From Mycetocola miduiensis (GTDB lineage Bacteria; Actinomycetota; Actinomycetes; Actinomycetales; Microbacteriaceae), in contig NZ_FOVM01000005.1 in NCBI RefSeq assembly GCF_900115155.1, forward strand, positions 186,001 through 250,000: DNA of 64,000 nucleotides, written 5' to 3'. Below, in pieces: positions 1 through 9,327 of this stretch. The number at the start of each line of letters is the position of its first letter. The stretch's first letter is position 1. A model generated the notes under the pieces. The model was not told where the DNA came from. It saw only the letters and a list, made by a program, of their open reading frames with translations, and searched no databases. The position numbers and the translations under genes were made by a program.

Positions 1-1
1 C

Positions 2-424
2 TCGGTGCTCGTCGCCGGGGCGCAGACGCCGAAGCTCGTCAGCAACGCACTCGTCGCGAAGATGAAGCCGGGCAGCGTGCTCGTCGACATCTCCGTCGAC
101 CAGGGCGGGTGCTTCGAGGACTCCCACCCGACCACACACGCCGATCCGACCTTCGTCGTCCACGGCTCGGTGTTCTATTGCGTCGGCAACATGCCGGGCG
201 CCGTGCCGCACACGTCGACGTATGCCCTGACCAACGCGACACTCCCCTATGCGCGCGCAATCGCTAATGCCGGCTGGCGGGATGCTTTCGCGGCTGATCC
301 CGCACTCGCCCTCGGCCTGAACGTTCACGCTGGGGGCATCTTCAGCGAACCCGTTGCCAACGCCCACGGCCTCCCGCACCAGGACCTCTCGACGCTGATG
401 TCTGTGTCCGGCACTCGGGCCTAG
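2..424 (+). CDS. ald: Alanine dehydrogenase, C-terminal part (5' end outside window)
   Basis: This is the last ~140 residues of an L-alanine dehydrogenase, which interconverts L-alanine and pyruvate plus ammonia with NAD(H). The reading frame is open at the window edge, so the N-terminal catalytic half and the Rossmann glycine motif are not visible. What is visible is the family's NAD-domain end (VLVDISVDQGGCFE), the signature NMPGAVPHTSTYALTNATLPY, and the C-terminal stretch GLNVHAGGIFSEPVA. The stop TAG is at 422-424. The next gene converges on it with a gap of 20 bases. The family call is firm because the signature is near-invariant in alanine dehydrogenases. Confidence 0.93.
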   Translation, partial: SVLVAGAQTPKLVSNALVAKMKPGSVLVDISVDQGGCFEDSHPTTHADPTFVVHGSVFYCVGNMPGAVPHTSTYALTNATLPYARAIANAGWRDAFAADPALALGLNVHAGGIFSEPVANAHGLPHQDLSTLMSVSGTRA

Positions 425-444
425 CCTGTCCCGCATGGAGCTCG

Positions 445-3378
445 CTAGCCTGTCGCCGAACGGACGCTGACCCGCCGGACCGTGCCGCCCGGGTCGATCA
501 GCCATGCCCGGCCGGGCAGCCGTGCGAGCAGGGGTGGTCGATCCTGGATGCGGGTGAGCGCCCTGAACTCAGCCACGGAGCATCCGTCGACAATCACCGC
601 CGCGTCCTGACGCAGTGCGGCGAGAAGAGGCCAGTGGGCCTGCCACTGTTCGCTGTCGCCGACGATCACGACGGGAGTGGACGTGCTGCGGCGAACCTGC
701 TCGACGGTCATCCGGCCGGACGGCGCGTCAGCGAGCGCAGCAACCCGGACCGGGGGCTGGCCGGGCGATGCGGCGTTCATTCCCAGGATGCCGCCGGCGA
801 GGCGGGCAGGGGCCCGGGAGAGCACCAGCCACAGCGGATGCTCCGTCCAGTCGATCGGGCGCACGGTTCGGCTGGCCGCATGCCTGGGTGTTCGGTGCGT
901 CGCCACCTCAGGAGCGCAGAGCTGCACCGGAACACCGCGCCAGGTCGCGCTGCCCGGCCGACGGGCGTCGACCCACGTGCCGCTTTCACCTCCGGCGAGC
1001 AGATGCTCCTGCCGATTCGCCGTTCCGAGCAGCACAGTGGAGCCGACGAAGCCGGCGAGCGCAGCCGTAGGCCCCGCCAGCCGCTGCACCGCTACCACCA
1101 CGTAGACGCCCCGGCGCGGCCCGTCACGGAGGAGCGCCAGGATTCCGTCGCGGAGCTCGATGGCATCATCGGCGTCGATTCCTGCGAGCAGGGAATCGAG
1201 GTCGTCGATGAGCACCAGCACGTTCCGCCCGTGGGTGGCCTGCCCATCTCCAGGGTGCCCCTCAACCGGGGGCGCATCATCAGGCAGCGGTGAGAGCGTC
1301 GCGGTGAGCGAGTGCACAACGTCCCACGCCTCTTCCGGGTCACGACCGATACGTTCAACGACGAACGACTCCAGCCGAGCCGTTTCGGCCGCGATCGTGC
1401 CGAGCAGAGTCGATTTACCGGACCTCGCCATGCCGAGCACGAGCATGCTGCCGTCGGCTTCCGGATCCCAGACCACGGTAGCCTGGCGCTGCTCGGCGGG
1501 CAGGTCGGCGAGCCCAAGACGGATGCCGGTCGCCGGTTCGTCGAGGCTGCCACGCTCCACCCACGCCGGCAGCGGGTCCAGCCACGGTCGTCGGACGACT
1601 GGGTTCGGCGGCCATCGCTCCGCGACGCGGGCGATGTCGGTTTCGGTCGTCGTGGCGACCTGCAGCGACACGGGGCCGGTGGGTCCGGCGAGGACGAGGC
1701 GCCCGGGGACGTTCGCCGGCAGGTGGGCGGCGGCATCCGTCCCGAGGATCGCCGTGCTGTCTGCACGGTTGTTCACCCGAAGGCACATTCGCAGTCCGCA
1801 GTTCGCGAGGAGTGAGTCTTTCACAACGCCAGCTGGGCGCTGCGTGCACAGAATGAGGTGCATCCCAAGCGAACGCCCGCGAGAGGCGACATCGATGAAC
1901 AGCGCATGCAGATTCGGGAAGCCATCGAGCATCGCCGCGAACTCGTCGACGACGATGACCAGCCGGGCCAGATCGGGCGCCTGGCCGATGTCGCGAGCTC
2001 CGAGCTCGCGCAGGCGCTGTTCCCGGTAACGCACCTCGGCCCGCAGGCTTTCGAGCGCCCGTGCGGCGGAGCCGGGATCGAGGTCGGTCAGCACGCCGAC
2101 CACATGCGGCAGGCCGGTCAGCGGCGCGAACGCCGCGCCGCCCTTGAAATCCACCAGGAGCAGGGTCACGACATCTGGTGGATAACGTTCAGCGATGCTC
2201 GCGACCCAGGTGACGAGCAGTTCGCTCTTGCCGCTTCCCGTCGTCCCCCCGACGATGGCGTGGGGACCGTCTGCCACGATGTCAACGAGTGCCCGTCCGG
2301 CAGCACTGGAGCCGAGGACGGCCGACAGCGACGGCCCGCCGGCCGGCGGCGCTGCTCCTGCAGACGCCTCGACGAAGCTGACAGTGTCTGGCAGTTCCGT
2401 GTCATCCGGGTCACGGCCTGCCTCGAGCGCCAATGCGGCGAGGTTCTCGGCGAACTGCCGCGATTCGGCCGCCGAGATCAATTCCAACGCCAGCCGGACC
2501 TGATCGGCGTTCCCAGCGGCCGTCGTGCGATGGAGGATGGCCGTCGCCACACCCGTCAGTTCGATCACAGCCGCGCACCGTGGTGGTATCCGATCCATCC
2601 GGTCCGCGAGCACGACGAGGATGTCTTCGGAGCCGAGCGTTGCGGCATCCGCCGGGACCTCGGCCACCCGGACAGATGAAGCTCCGTCGCGGGCGCGGCG
2701 ATGGGGCAGAGCGGATGCCCACGCCCAGCTGGGCGGAACGCCCACGACGGTGAGTGCCTCCGGGCCGGCGGCTGCGCACAGTTGCACGAGAAGCCCTCGG
2801 GCGACGGCGTGGGTGACGAGCGGGGAACCGACGACACCGATTCCGCGCAAGGCGTCGACGTCGACCGGTACGTCCGGCACCATCCCGGCTCGGTCCCTCA
2901 GTTTCGCCGCCCCTTCTCCGGATGGGCCGTCGACTCGAACGACGCTGGGTTGCGACCCGCGGCCGGCGACAACGACAAACCGCCGTTCGACGGGCACCCG
3001 CCAGCGGGCGAAACCGATCGCGGAGGCATCCTCGGCGTCGAGGATCTGCCGGGCACTGGCGGACAGGGCGTTCCGGCTTCGGCGCTCGGCGGCGTGCCTC
3101 TCGTCCACCTGGTCGTGGAGCTTCTCGAGCTCAGCTCGGTAAGCCGCGGTATCCGCGCGCAGGCGCCGACGGGCGGACCAACGGTTGTCGACCACGCTCG
3201 CCACCGCGATGACCGGGCCGAGCAGCGCGAAAACAAGAACGAACGGTGACCGGGTGAGCGCCCAAATGGCGACGGCGGCGACAACAGGCGCGAGGCTCGC
3301 GACGACCGGGAACGACGAGCGCGCGAGACCTGCCGGCTCGGCGGGAACCAGGATCGGTTCATCGGTGGGATCGTGCAT
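445..3378 (-). CDS. EccC/EssC-type FtsK-SpoIIIE ATPase (orphan type VII-like)
   Basis: A 977-residue membrane-anchored P-loop ATPase. Residues ~22-66 form two hydrophobic helices, followed by a charged coiled-coil-like stretch (~70-110). A first FtsK/SpoIIIE motor has Walker A GGTTGSGKSE (377-386), LLLVDFKGG (~407-414), Walker B VIVVDEF (474-480) and CTQRP (511-515). A second motor has Walker A GMARSGKST (649-657) and Walker B VLVLIDDLD. A degenerate third domain may lie at ~900-970. The double-helix N-terminus plus several motors is the architecture of EccC/EssC, the type VII secretion motor, rather than of DNA translocase FtsK, which has four helices, one motor and a gamma domain. No WXG100, EccB/D/E or mycosin gene is nearby, so its substrate is unknown. 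Next upstream is a PP2C phosphatase. Confidence 0.85.
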   Translation of the reverse strand: MHDPTDEPILVPAEPAGLARSSFPVVASLAPVVAAVAIWALTRSPFVLVFALLGPVIAVASVVDNRWSARRRLRADTAAYRAELEKLHDQVDERHAAERRSRNALSASARQILDAEDASAIGFARWRVPVERRFVVVAGRGSQPSVVRVDGPSGEGAAKLRDRAGMVPDVPVDVDALRGIGVVGSPLVTHAVARGLLVQLCAAAGPEALTVVGVPPSWAWASALPHRRARDGASSVRVAEVPADAATLGSEDILVVLADRMDRIPPRCAAVIELTGVATAILHRTTAAGNADQVRLALELISAAESRQFAENLAALALEAGRDPDDTELPDTVSFVEASAGAAPPAGGPSLSAVLGSSAAGRALVDIVADGPHAIVGGTTGSGKSELLVTWVASIAERYPPDVVTLLLVDFKGGAAFAPLTGLPHVVGVLTDLDPGSAARALESLRAEVRYREQRLRELGARDIGQAPDLARLVIVVDEFAAMLDGFPNLHALFIDVASRGRSLGMHLILCTQRPAGVVKDSLLANCGLRMCLRVNNRADSTAILGTDAAAHLPANVPGRLVLAGPTGPVSLQVATTTETDIARVAERWPPNPVVRRPWLDPLPAWVERGSLDEPATGIRLGLADLPAEQRQATVVWDPEADGSMLVLGMARSGKSTLLGTIAAETARLESFVVERIGRDPEEAWDVVHSLTATLSPLPDDAPPVEGHPGDGQATHGRNVLVLIDDLDSLLAGIDADDAIELRDGILALLRDGPRRGVYVVVAVQRLAGPTAALAGFVGSTVLLGTANRQEHLLAGGESGTWVDARRPGSATWRGVPVQLCAPEVATHRTPRHAASRTVRPIDWTEHPLWLVLSRAPARLAGGILGMNAASPGQPPVRVAALADAPSGRMTVEQVRRSTSTPVVIVGDSEQWQAHWPLLAALRQDAAVIVDGCSVAEFRALTRIQDRPPLLARLPGRAWLIDPGGTVRRVSVRSATG

Positions 3379-3483
3379 GCCTCAAGCGAAGCAGGAGATG
3401 CGCTGGCCCGTAGGTGGAACTCGGCGTCCGGGGATAATCCGATTTCGCCGGGGCGTCAGTGGAGGAGTGTCAGGACTGCGCCG

Positions 3484-4305
3484 TCACTGCTGGGTCGGCA
3501 CTGCGGGGTCGGCATGATCGACGAGGAGCTCATCCAGGACGATGGCGCTGACGTTGTCACGACCGCCGTTCTCGAGCGCTGCACCGACGAGGCTGCGGAC
3601 CGCTTCTTCAGGAGTCTTGCTCTGCAGGAGGAAGTGACGGAGACCAAAGTCGGTGAGTTCTTTGGTGAGCCCGTCTGAGCAGACCAGCCACCGGGCACGA
3701 TCGGCGGAGGGGACATCCGTGTAATCGGGCAGCGGGTCGTCGGTGAAGCCGACCGCGCGGGTGATCACGTTGCCGTGGGGGTGCGATTCTGCTTCGTCGG
3801 GGGTGATTGCCCCAATCGAGATCAGTTCCTGCACGACCGAGTGGTCAAGCGTCACCTGGATCAGTTCGTCGCCGAGAAGCCGGTAGACGCGGGAATCGCC
3901 GATGTTGAACACAGTCCAGGCTGGGATGTCGGCGTCGGGCCCCGAGAAGCCGAAGACAATGCCCGTCACCGTCGTGCCTGTGCCGAGCTCCGACGAGCCG
4001 ACCTGTTCCAGCATGTCGTCGACGGCCGCGCGGAGGGCATTCTCGACAGCCCCGCGGTCGACGGTGTCTCCTGAGGCAACACGTTCGGCCAGCCGGGCGA
4101 TGACCGCGGCGCTGGCGACCTCACCGGCGTCGTGTCCGCCCATACCGTCGGCAACGGCGAAGATCGGGTAATCGACGATAAGAGCGTCCTGGTTGACCTG
4201 GCGCTTTCGTCCTGTGTCGGTAACCGACGCCCAGGACAACGTCAACGGAGGTCGGCCGGGCACGTCGACGACTCGCGATCCGGTGCGCACGTCGATGGCT
4301 GTCAC
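3484..4305 (-). CDS. PP2C-family Ser/Thr protein phosphatase
   Basis: A 273-residue soluble metal-dependent phosphatase that would remove phosphate from Ser/Thr residues. Visible PP2C motifs are VTDTGRKRQVNQD, then FAVADGMGGHDAGE (the metal-binding DGMGGH), GDSRVYRL, CSDGLT and the terminal GGRDNVSAIVLDE. The frame stays open further upstream to 4509. I chose GTG at 4303-4305 because it has an AAAGGA Shine-Dalgarno 8 bases upstream and the upstream residues are low-complexity and unlike the family. There is no transmembrane tail, unlike mycobacterial PstP, so it is a short cytosolic type. No partner kinase is visible in the window. Its neighbour downstream is the EccC-like ATPase, 105 bases away, which suggests but does not prove a shared process. 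Confidence 0.9.
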   Translation of the reverse strand: MTAIDVRTGSRVVDVPGRPPLTLSWASVTDTGRKRQVNQDALIVDYPIFAVADGMGGHDAGEVASAAVIARLAERVASGDTVDRGAVENALRAAVDDMLEQVGSSELGTGTTVTGIVFGFSGPDADIPAWTVFNIGDSRVYRLLGDELIQVTLDHSVVQELISIGAITPDEAESHPHGNVITRAVGFTDDPLPDYTDVPSADRARWLVCSDGLTKELTDFGLRHFLLQSKTPEEAVRSLVGAALENGGRDNVSAIVLDELLVDHADPAVPTQQ

Positions 4306-4384
4306 GCAATCATCCTTTCGGAGCCGCACAACTGTGAGGCCTGCGTCGATAATAGCGGCAGCGGCGGACGCCCGGAGACGTGGC

Positions 4385-5539
4385 TTACGGTCTCCCCTCG
4401 ATTGCCGTGCCATCCGTGGCGTCCGGCCCGACGTCCCATGCCCATTCCGGCAGCCGGCCGGCCGAGAGCATCCGGTCGAGAAGTTCGGCCAGCGAGTACT
4501 CCGGATCATGTTCGCGGACCTGCGCCACCCATCGCCCGGCGAGGGTTCCCGAACCCAGCGCCCAGTGCGCCCACGCGAGCATGGTGAGCAACGGTGCCTG
4601 CGCGTGGCGGGGAACCCGGGGAGCCGAATACCGAAGCACGTGGATGGCGGTTCTCAGTCTTTCCGGGTCAGGTCGCGGCATGCCGAAGCCGCCGAGCGCC
4701 ATCGCTCCCGGCAGCGAACTGATGTCGTCCCCGGCGTTGTGCCTGTCGTTCATTTCACCCACGGCCACACCGAATTCCGGGCCCCAGGCCCAGGTCAGGA
4801 GCACTTCGTCGCGCAGCGCCGGCGCCTGCACGAGAAAGGCCAGCACCGCGGCATCCCGGGGAGGAACCGGTTCGCGGCCCGACGCGAGCAGATCGTCGGC
4901 GAAGCCGACGACGTCGCCACTGAAGCCGTGGTCGAACAGCAGGGCTGGGCCCAGTTCGGCCGACGCTCGGAGCGAGTCGAGCTCCGTGAACCGTTTGGCC
5001 GTTTGTTCCCTGGTCACGAAATCAGCGACCGGAAGCCGGGACTCCGATTCCAGATCCATCAGGCCTGCCGTCGGGATGGAGCGGGCAAGTGTGCTTCGGG
5101 CTGGGGATGCGGAAATGAGGCCGAGCGGCCGCCCACGGCGAGGGCAGTGTTCGTCGAGGTAGCTGCCCCAGGCATCCGTCGCAACGCAGAGGGCGTCGCG
5201 GACGGTGAACCCGGAATGGCGTGCGCGGGCGAGCAGGTCATCGATGACGGCCCGATAGGGCATCCCATCGCCGCCGGCGAACGAGTCGTGCGTGTAGACC
5301 ACGGGGACGAATGCGTCGACGTCGGGAATCCTGCAGACCATGCCGAGCATCGTGGTGGCGGCTCGACGTCGAACGCCGGCAGGGGCGTCGGCCTTCGGGA
5401 GGTCGAGACGGAGGGCACCGCAGGTCCGGTTGCCGCGGAAGGCAACGAGGACGATGCTCTGCTGCGGCTGGAACCCGGTCAGGTGGGGAACGAGCGCGAG
5501 GAAGTCCTGGGCCCCGGAGGCCTTGATGATGGTGGTCAT
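4385..5539 (-). CDS. DUF4192 domain-containing protein
   Basis: A 384-residue protein starting MTTIIKASGAQDFLALVPHL and continuing with GFQPQQSIVLVAFRG, the N-terminal signature of the actinobacterial DUF4192 family. No catalytic motif is evident, and it has no signal peptide or membrane helix, so it is probably cytosolic. Family members have no established function that I know of. It lies 79 bases upstream of the PP2C gene on the same strand and could be cotranscribed with it and the EccC-like ATPase. The ABC exporter operon ends 87 bases upstream. The family assignment is good; the role is unknown. Confidence 0.85.
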   Translation of the reverse strand: MTTIIKASGAQDFLALVPHLTGFQPQQSIVLVAFRGNRTCGALRLDLPKADAPAGVRRRAATTMLGMVCRIPDVDAFVPVVYTHDSFAGGDGMPYRAVIDDLLARARHSGFTVRDALCVATDAWGSYLDEHCPRRGRPLGLISASPARSTLARSIPTAGLMDLESESRLPVADFVTREQTAKRFTELDSLRASAELGPALLFDHGFSGDVVGFADDLLASGREPVPPRDAAVLAFLVQAPALRDEVLLTWAWGPEFGVAVGEMNDRHNAGDDISSLPGAMALGGFGMPRPDPERLRTAIHVLRYSAPRVPRHAQAPLLTMLAWAHWALGSGTLAGRWVAQVREHDPEYSLAELLDRMLSAGRLPEWAWDVGPDATDGTAIEGRP

Positions 5540-5626
5540 GCCGGGAGTCTGGACCCGGCCGCTCGTTCGCCCGGTCGGTTCCGCCGATCTGTGGATAGCC
5601 AGCCTCGTTCGGCAGCCTGTGGAGAG

Positions 5627-7597
5627 TTACGCCTCGTCGCTTACGGGAGCCGCGAACTGCGCGTTGTACAGGTTGTAGTACGCGCCGCCCTGTGCCAGAA
5701 GAGCGTCATGGTTGCCCTGCTCGACAATCCGGCCCTCCTCCATCACGAGGATCACGTCGGCGTCACGGATGGTGGACAGGCGGTGGGCGATGACGAAACT
5801 CGTCCGGTCCTTCCGCAGCGTCGACATCGCCTTCTGCACGAGCACCTCGGTGCGGGTGTCGACGGAACTCGTCGCCTCGTCGAGGATGAGGACGCTCGGG
5901 TGGGCAAGGAACGCCCTCGCGATGGTCAGCAGCTGCTTTTCGCCTGCCGACACGTTCGATGCTTCGTCGTCCAGTACCGTGTCGTACCCGTCGGGCAGGG
6001 AGTGGACGAAGCGGTCGACGTAGGTCGCCCTGGCGGCTCCGAGGATCTCCTCCTCCGTCGCATCCGGCCGCCCATACGCGATGTTGTCGCGGATGGTGCC
6101 GCCGAACAGCCAGGTGTCCTGGAGCACCATCCCGACCCTGCTGCGCAGGTCGAGCCTCGTCATCCGGGCGACGTCGACTCCGTCGAGGGTGATGCGCCCC
6201 CCGTCGAGCTCGTAGAACCGCAGAATCAGGTTCACGAGGGTGGTCTTTCCTGCACCGGTCGGTCCGACGATCGCGATGGTGTGTCCGGGCTCAGCGACCA
6301 GGTCGAGGTTGCGGATCAGCGGCTTGTCGGGCGAATAGCTGAACGACACGTCCTCGAACACGAGCCGACCGCTATGGGCAGGCGGGCTGGCCGGGGCGTC
6401 GGGGTCTGGGAGCTGCTCGTCGGCATCGAACAATTCGAACACCCGCTCGGCGGATGCCACGCCCGATTGCAGCAGGTTCGCCATCGATCCGAGCTGGGTG
6501 AGCGGCTGGGTGAACTGCCGGGAGTACTGGATGAACGCCTGCACGCTGCCGAGGCTGAGCGCCCCCGTTGCGACCTGCAATCCGCCGACAACCGCGATGG
6601 CGACGTAGACGAGGTTCCCCACGAACATCATCGACGGCATGATGATCCCCGAGATGAACTGGGCGCCGAAGCTCGCCTCGTACAGTTCGGCGTTCTTGTC
6701 GGAGAATCGCTTTCCGACCTCACGCGACCGGCCGAAGACCTTGACGATCGCGTGGCCGGTGTACATCTCCTCGATCTGCGCGTTCAGTTCGCCGGTGTGC
6801 GCCCACTGGGCGACGAACTTCTTCTGCGACCGTTTGGCGATCACGCTCGTGATGAACACTGTGAGCGGAATCGTAATGAGCGCGATGCAGGCGAGCAGCG
6901 GCGAAATGGAGAACATCATGACGAGCACGCCGATGACGCTCAACAGCGACACCAGCACCTGGCTCAGCGTCTGTTGAAGGGTCTGCGAGACGTTGTCGAT
7001 GTCGTTCGTGACCCGGCTGAGGAGTTCGCCGCGGGGCATCCGGTCGAAGTAGGACAGCGGCAGGCGGTTCACCTTCGACTCGACGTCTGCACGCAACCGG
7101 TACATCGTCCTCTGGACGACACCATTGAGCACGAGCGCCTGGATCCAGGCGAAGAGGAACGCCAGCGCGTAGATGGCGAGGACGAGCAGCAGGACCCGGG
7201 AGAGCGCTGCGAAGTCGATTCCAGAGCCCGGGTCGAGGCTCATGTTGGCGAGCATGTCGGCCTGCTGGTTCTGACCGGACGCCCGGAGCCCTGCGACGAT
7301 CTGCTCCTGCGTCGCCCCCGCCGGCAGGTTCGCCGAGATGGCACCCTCGAAGATGAGGTTCGTCGCATCCCCGAGGATGCGTGGTCCGATGACGGTTAAG
7401 CTCACGCTGATCACCGCAAGCACGGTCACCAGGACGAGCGGCAGCCACTCGGGCGCCAGCCGTTTCGCCAGCCGTTTCGCGCTCGGGCCGAAGTTCATCG
7501 ATTTCTCGACCGGCATCCCGGCTCCGGCCCACGGGCCTCGTCCCATCGGAGGACGGGCGGGCACCCGGGTCGCCGTCTTGGACTCGGTGTCGCTCAT
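5627..7597 (-). CDS. ABC exporter half-transporter, catalytic-site subunit
   Basis: A 656-residue type IV ABC exporter with an N-terminal six-helix domain (~60-380) fused to a nucleotide-binding domain. Walker A is GPTGAGKTTL and Walker B is LILDEATSSVD with the catalytic glutamate present. The ABC signature is altered: VSAGEK instead of LSGGQ. With the partner gene this predicts a heterodimer having one functional and one degenerate ATP site, as in TM287/288 or BmrCD. The first ~30 residues are Pro/Gly-rich. The start ATG overlaps the stop of the partner by four bases (ATGA), so the two are translationally coupled. Likely an efflux pump for drugs or lipids, repressed by the adjacent TetR protein. 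The substrate cannot be read from sequence. Confidence 0.93.
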   Translation of the reverse strand: MSDTESKTATRVPARPPMGRGPWAGAGMPVEKSMNFGPSAKRLAKRLAPEWLPLVLVTVLAVISVSLTVIGPRILGDATNLIFEGAISANLPAGATQEQIVAGLRASGQNQQADMLANMSLDPGSGIDFAALSRVLLLVLAIYALAFLFAWIQALVLNGVVQRTMYRLRADVESKVNRLPLSYFDRMPRGELLSRVTNDIDNVSQTLQQTLSQVLVSLLSVIGVLVMMFSISPLLACIALITIPLTVFITSVIAKRSQKKFVAQWAHTGELNAQIEEMYTGHAIVKVFGRSREVGKRFSDKNAELYEASFGAQFISGIIMPSMMFVGNLVYVAIAVVGGLQVATGALSLGSVQAFIQYSRQFTQPLTQLGSMANLLQSGVASAERVFELFDADEQLPDPDAPASPPAHSGRLVFEDVSFSYSPDKPLIRNLDLVAEPGHTIAIVGPTGAGKTTLVNLILRFYELDGGRITLDGVDVARMTRLDLRSRVGMVLQDTWLFGGTIRDNIAYGRPDATEEEILGAARATYVDRFVHSLPDGYDTVLDDEASNVSAGEKQLLTIARAFLAHPSVLILDEATSSVDTRTEVLVQKAMSTLRKDRTSFVIAHRLSTIRDADVILVMEEGRIVEQGNHDALLAQGGAYYNLYNAQFAAPVSDEA

Positions 7598-9327
7598 GCT
7601 GCTTCCTCCGCCGTGAGCTGCGATTCGACGATTTCGCGGTACGTCGGCGAACGCCCGAGCAGCTCGTCGTGGGTTCCCCGGCCGACGATCGCGCCGTCTT
7701 CGAGGACGAGGATCTGGTCTGCGGAACGGATGCTCGACACGCGCTGGGCGACGATGACGAGCGTGGCGCCGGCGACGTCACGGGCGAGCGCGGCCCTCAG
7801 CCGGGCATCCGTCGCCAGGTCGAGAGCCGAGAACGAGTCGTCGAACACGTAGATCTCCGGCCGTTTGACGAGGGCACGGGCGATGGCGAGGCGCTGGCGC
7901 TGCCCGCCTGACAGGTCGGTGCCGCCCTGTGCAACAGGGGCGTCGAGCCCCTCGTCGAGAGCTTCGACGAAGTCGCGGGCCTGGGCGACCTCGAGCGCAC
8001 GCCACAACTCGTCCTCACTGGCGTCCGGCTTGCCGTAGCGGAGGTTCGAACGGACCGTTCCAGAGAACAGGTACGGCTTCTGCGGAACGATGCCGATCTT
8101 CGACCAGAGCAGGTCCTGGTCGGTTTCGGCGACGGAGACGCCATCGACGAGAACGCGTCCGGCGGTGGCGTCGAAAAGTCGAGGCAGCAGGTTGACGAGG
8201 GTCGTCTTCCCCGCCCCCGTTGAGCCGATAATCGCGGTCGTCGTCCCCGGTTCGATCACGAACGACAGGGCGCGCAGCACGGGCTGCTCGGCACCGGGAT
8301 AGGAGAACGAGACCCCGTCGAAGATGATGCTTCCCGCCGTGTCGACGCTGGGAACAGGGGCGACCGGCTGGCGGACGGACGACTCGGTGCCGAGCACCTC
8401 ACCGATCCGGTCGGCGCTGACCGCTGCGCGCGGGATCATCACGGCCATGAACGTCGCCATCATCACCGCCATGAGAATCTGCATGAGGTACTGGAGGAAC
8501 GCCATCACCGTCCCCACCTGCATCGATCCTTCTTCGACGCGGAACGCCCCGAACCACAGCACGGCGATGCTGGACACGTTGAGCACGAGCATCACGATCG
8601 GGAACATGATCGCCATCAGCCGGCCGGCGCGGAGCCCGACATCCGTCAGCTCGGCGTTAGCCTTCTCGAACCTGCGGGTTTCCACGTCCTCACGCACGAA
8701 CGCCCGGACGATACGGATGCCGGTGAGCTGCTCACGGAGGACCGTGTTGATCCGGTCGATCCGGCGCTGCATGGATTGGAACAGCGGCACCATCCGCACG
8801 ATGATCATGCCGACGGCGAGAAGCAGGACCGGGATGGCCACGGCGAGCAGCCAGGACAGCTGAAGGTCGAGTCCGAGCGCCATGATGACCCCGCCGACGG
8901 CGAGGATCGGGGCGGACACCATGAGGGTCGCCGTCATCAGCACGAGCATCTGCACCTGCTGGACGTCGTTGGTGGTGCGGGTGATGAGCGAGGGCGCCCC
9001 GAACGACGACACTTCCCGTTCGGAGAACTCAGACACGCGCTCGAACACGGCCTGGCGCACATCGCGTCCAAGCGCCATGGCCGCCTTCGCACCGAAGTAG
9101 ACGGCCGTGATGGCGCAGAGCACCTGCAGCAGCGTGATGCCGAGCATCATCGTGCCCACCCGCAGAATGTATTCGGTGTCACCGACAGCCACACCGTGGT
9201 CGATGATATCGGCGTTGAGGGTCGGCAGGTAGGGCGAGGCGATGGACTGGGCGAGCTGGAAGACGACGACCCCGACCAGAAGCGGCCAGTGCGGCTTCAG
9301 AAAGCGGCCGGTGAGTTTAGCGAGCAT
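7594..9327 (-). CDS. ABC exporter half-transporter, degenerate-site subunit
   Basis: A 577-residue membrane domain plus nucleotide-binding domain exporter subunit. Walker A is GSTGAGKTTL and the signature is the canonical LSGGQRQRLAIARAL, but Walker B reads YVFDDSFSALD: the catalytic glutamate is replaced by aspartate. This complements the neighbouring subunit, which has a good Walker B and a poor signature, so the pair should form one consensus and one degenerate ATP site. The start overlaps the end of the tetR gene by 11 bases, giving the operon tetR, this gene, then the second subunit, all coupled. Membrane-embedded multidrug or lipid export is the family's usual role; the actual substrate is unknown. 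Confidence 0.93.
   Translation of the reverse strand: MLAKLTGRFLKPHWPLLVGVVVFQLAQSIASPYLPTLNADIIDHGVAVGDTEYILRVGTMMLGITLLQVLCAITAVYFGAKAAMALGRDVRQAVFERVSEFSEREVSSFGAPSLITRTTNDVQQVQMLVLMTATLMVSAPILAVGGVIMALGLDLQLSWLLAVAIPVLLLAVGMIIVRMVPLFQSMQRRIDRINTVLREQLTGIRIVRAFVREDVETRRFEKANAELTDVGLRAGRLMAIMFPIVMLVLNVSSIAVLWFGAFRVEEGSMQVGTVMAFLQYLMQILMAVMMATFMAVMIPRAAVSADRIGEVLGTESSVRQPVAPVPSVDTAGSIIFDGVSFSYPGAEQPVLRALSFVIEPGTTTAIIGSTGAGKTTLVNLLPRLFDATAGRVLVDGVSVAETDQDLLWSKIGIVPQKPYLFSGTVRSNLRYGKPDASEDELWRALEVAQARDFVEALDEGLDAPVAQGGTDLSGGQRQRLAIARALVKRPEIYVFDDSFSALDLATDARLRAALARDVAGATLVIVAQRVSSIRSADQILVLEDGAIVGRGTHDELLGRSPTYREIVESQLTAEEAA

Noticed and set aside
421-454. A 10-bp direct repeat CTAGCCTGTC around the stops of ald and the EccC-like gene.
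   Set aside because: It is short and only two copies are adjacent. It probably arises by chance with the stop codons.
4193-7399. A very long open frame (about 1070 codons) on the plus strand.
   Set aside because: It is antisense to the DUF4192 and ABC exporter genes, which have clear families and motifs. Its composition is rich in Arg, Gly, Asp and His with no domain, as expected for an antisense frame in high-GC DNA.
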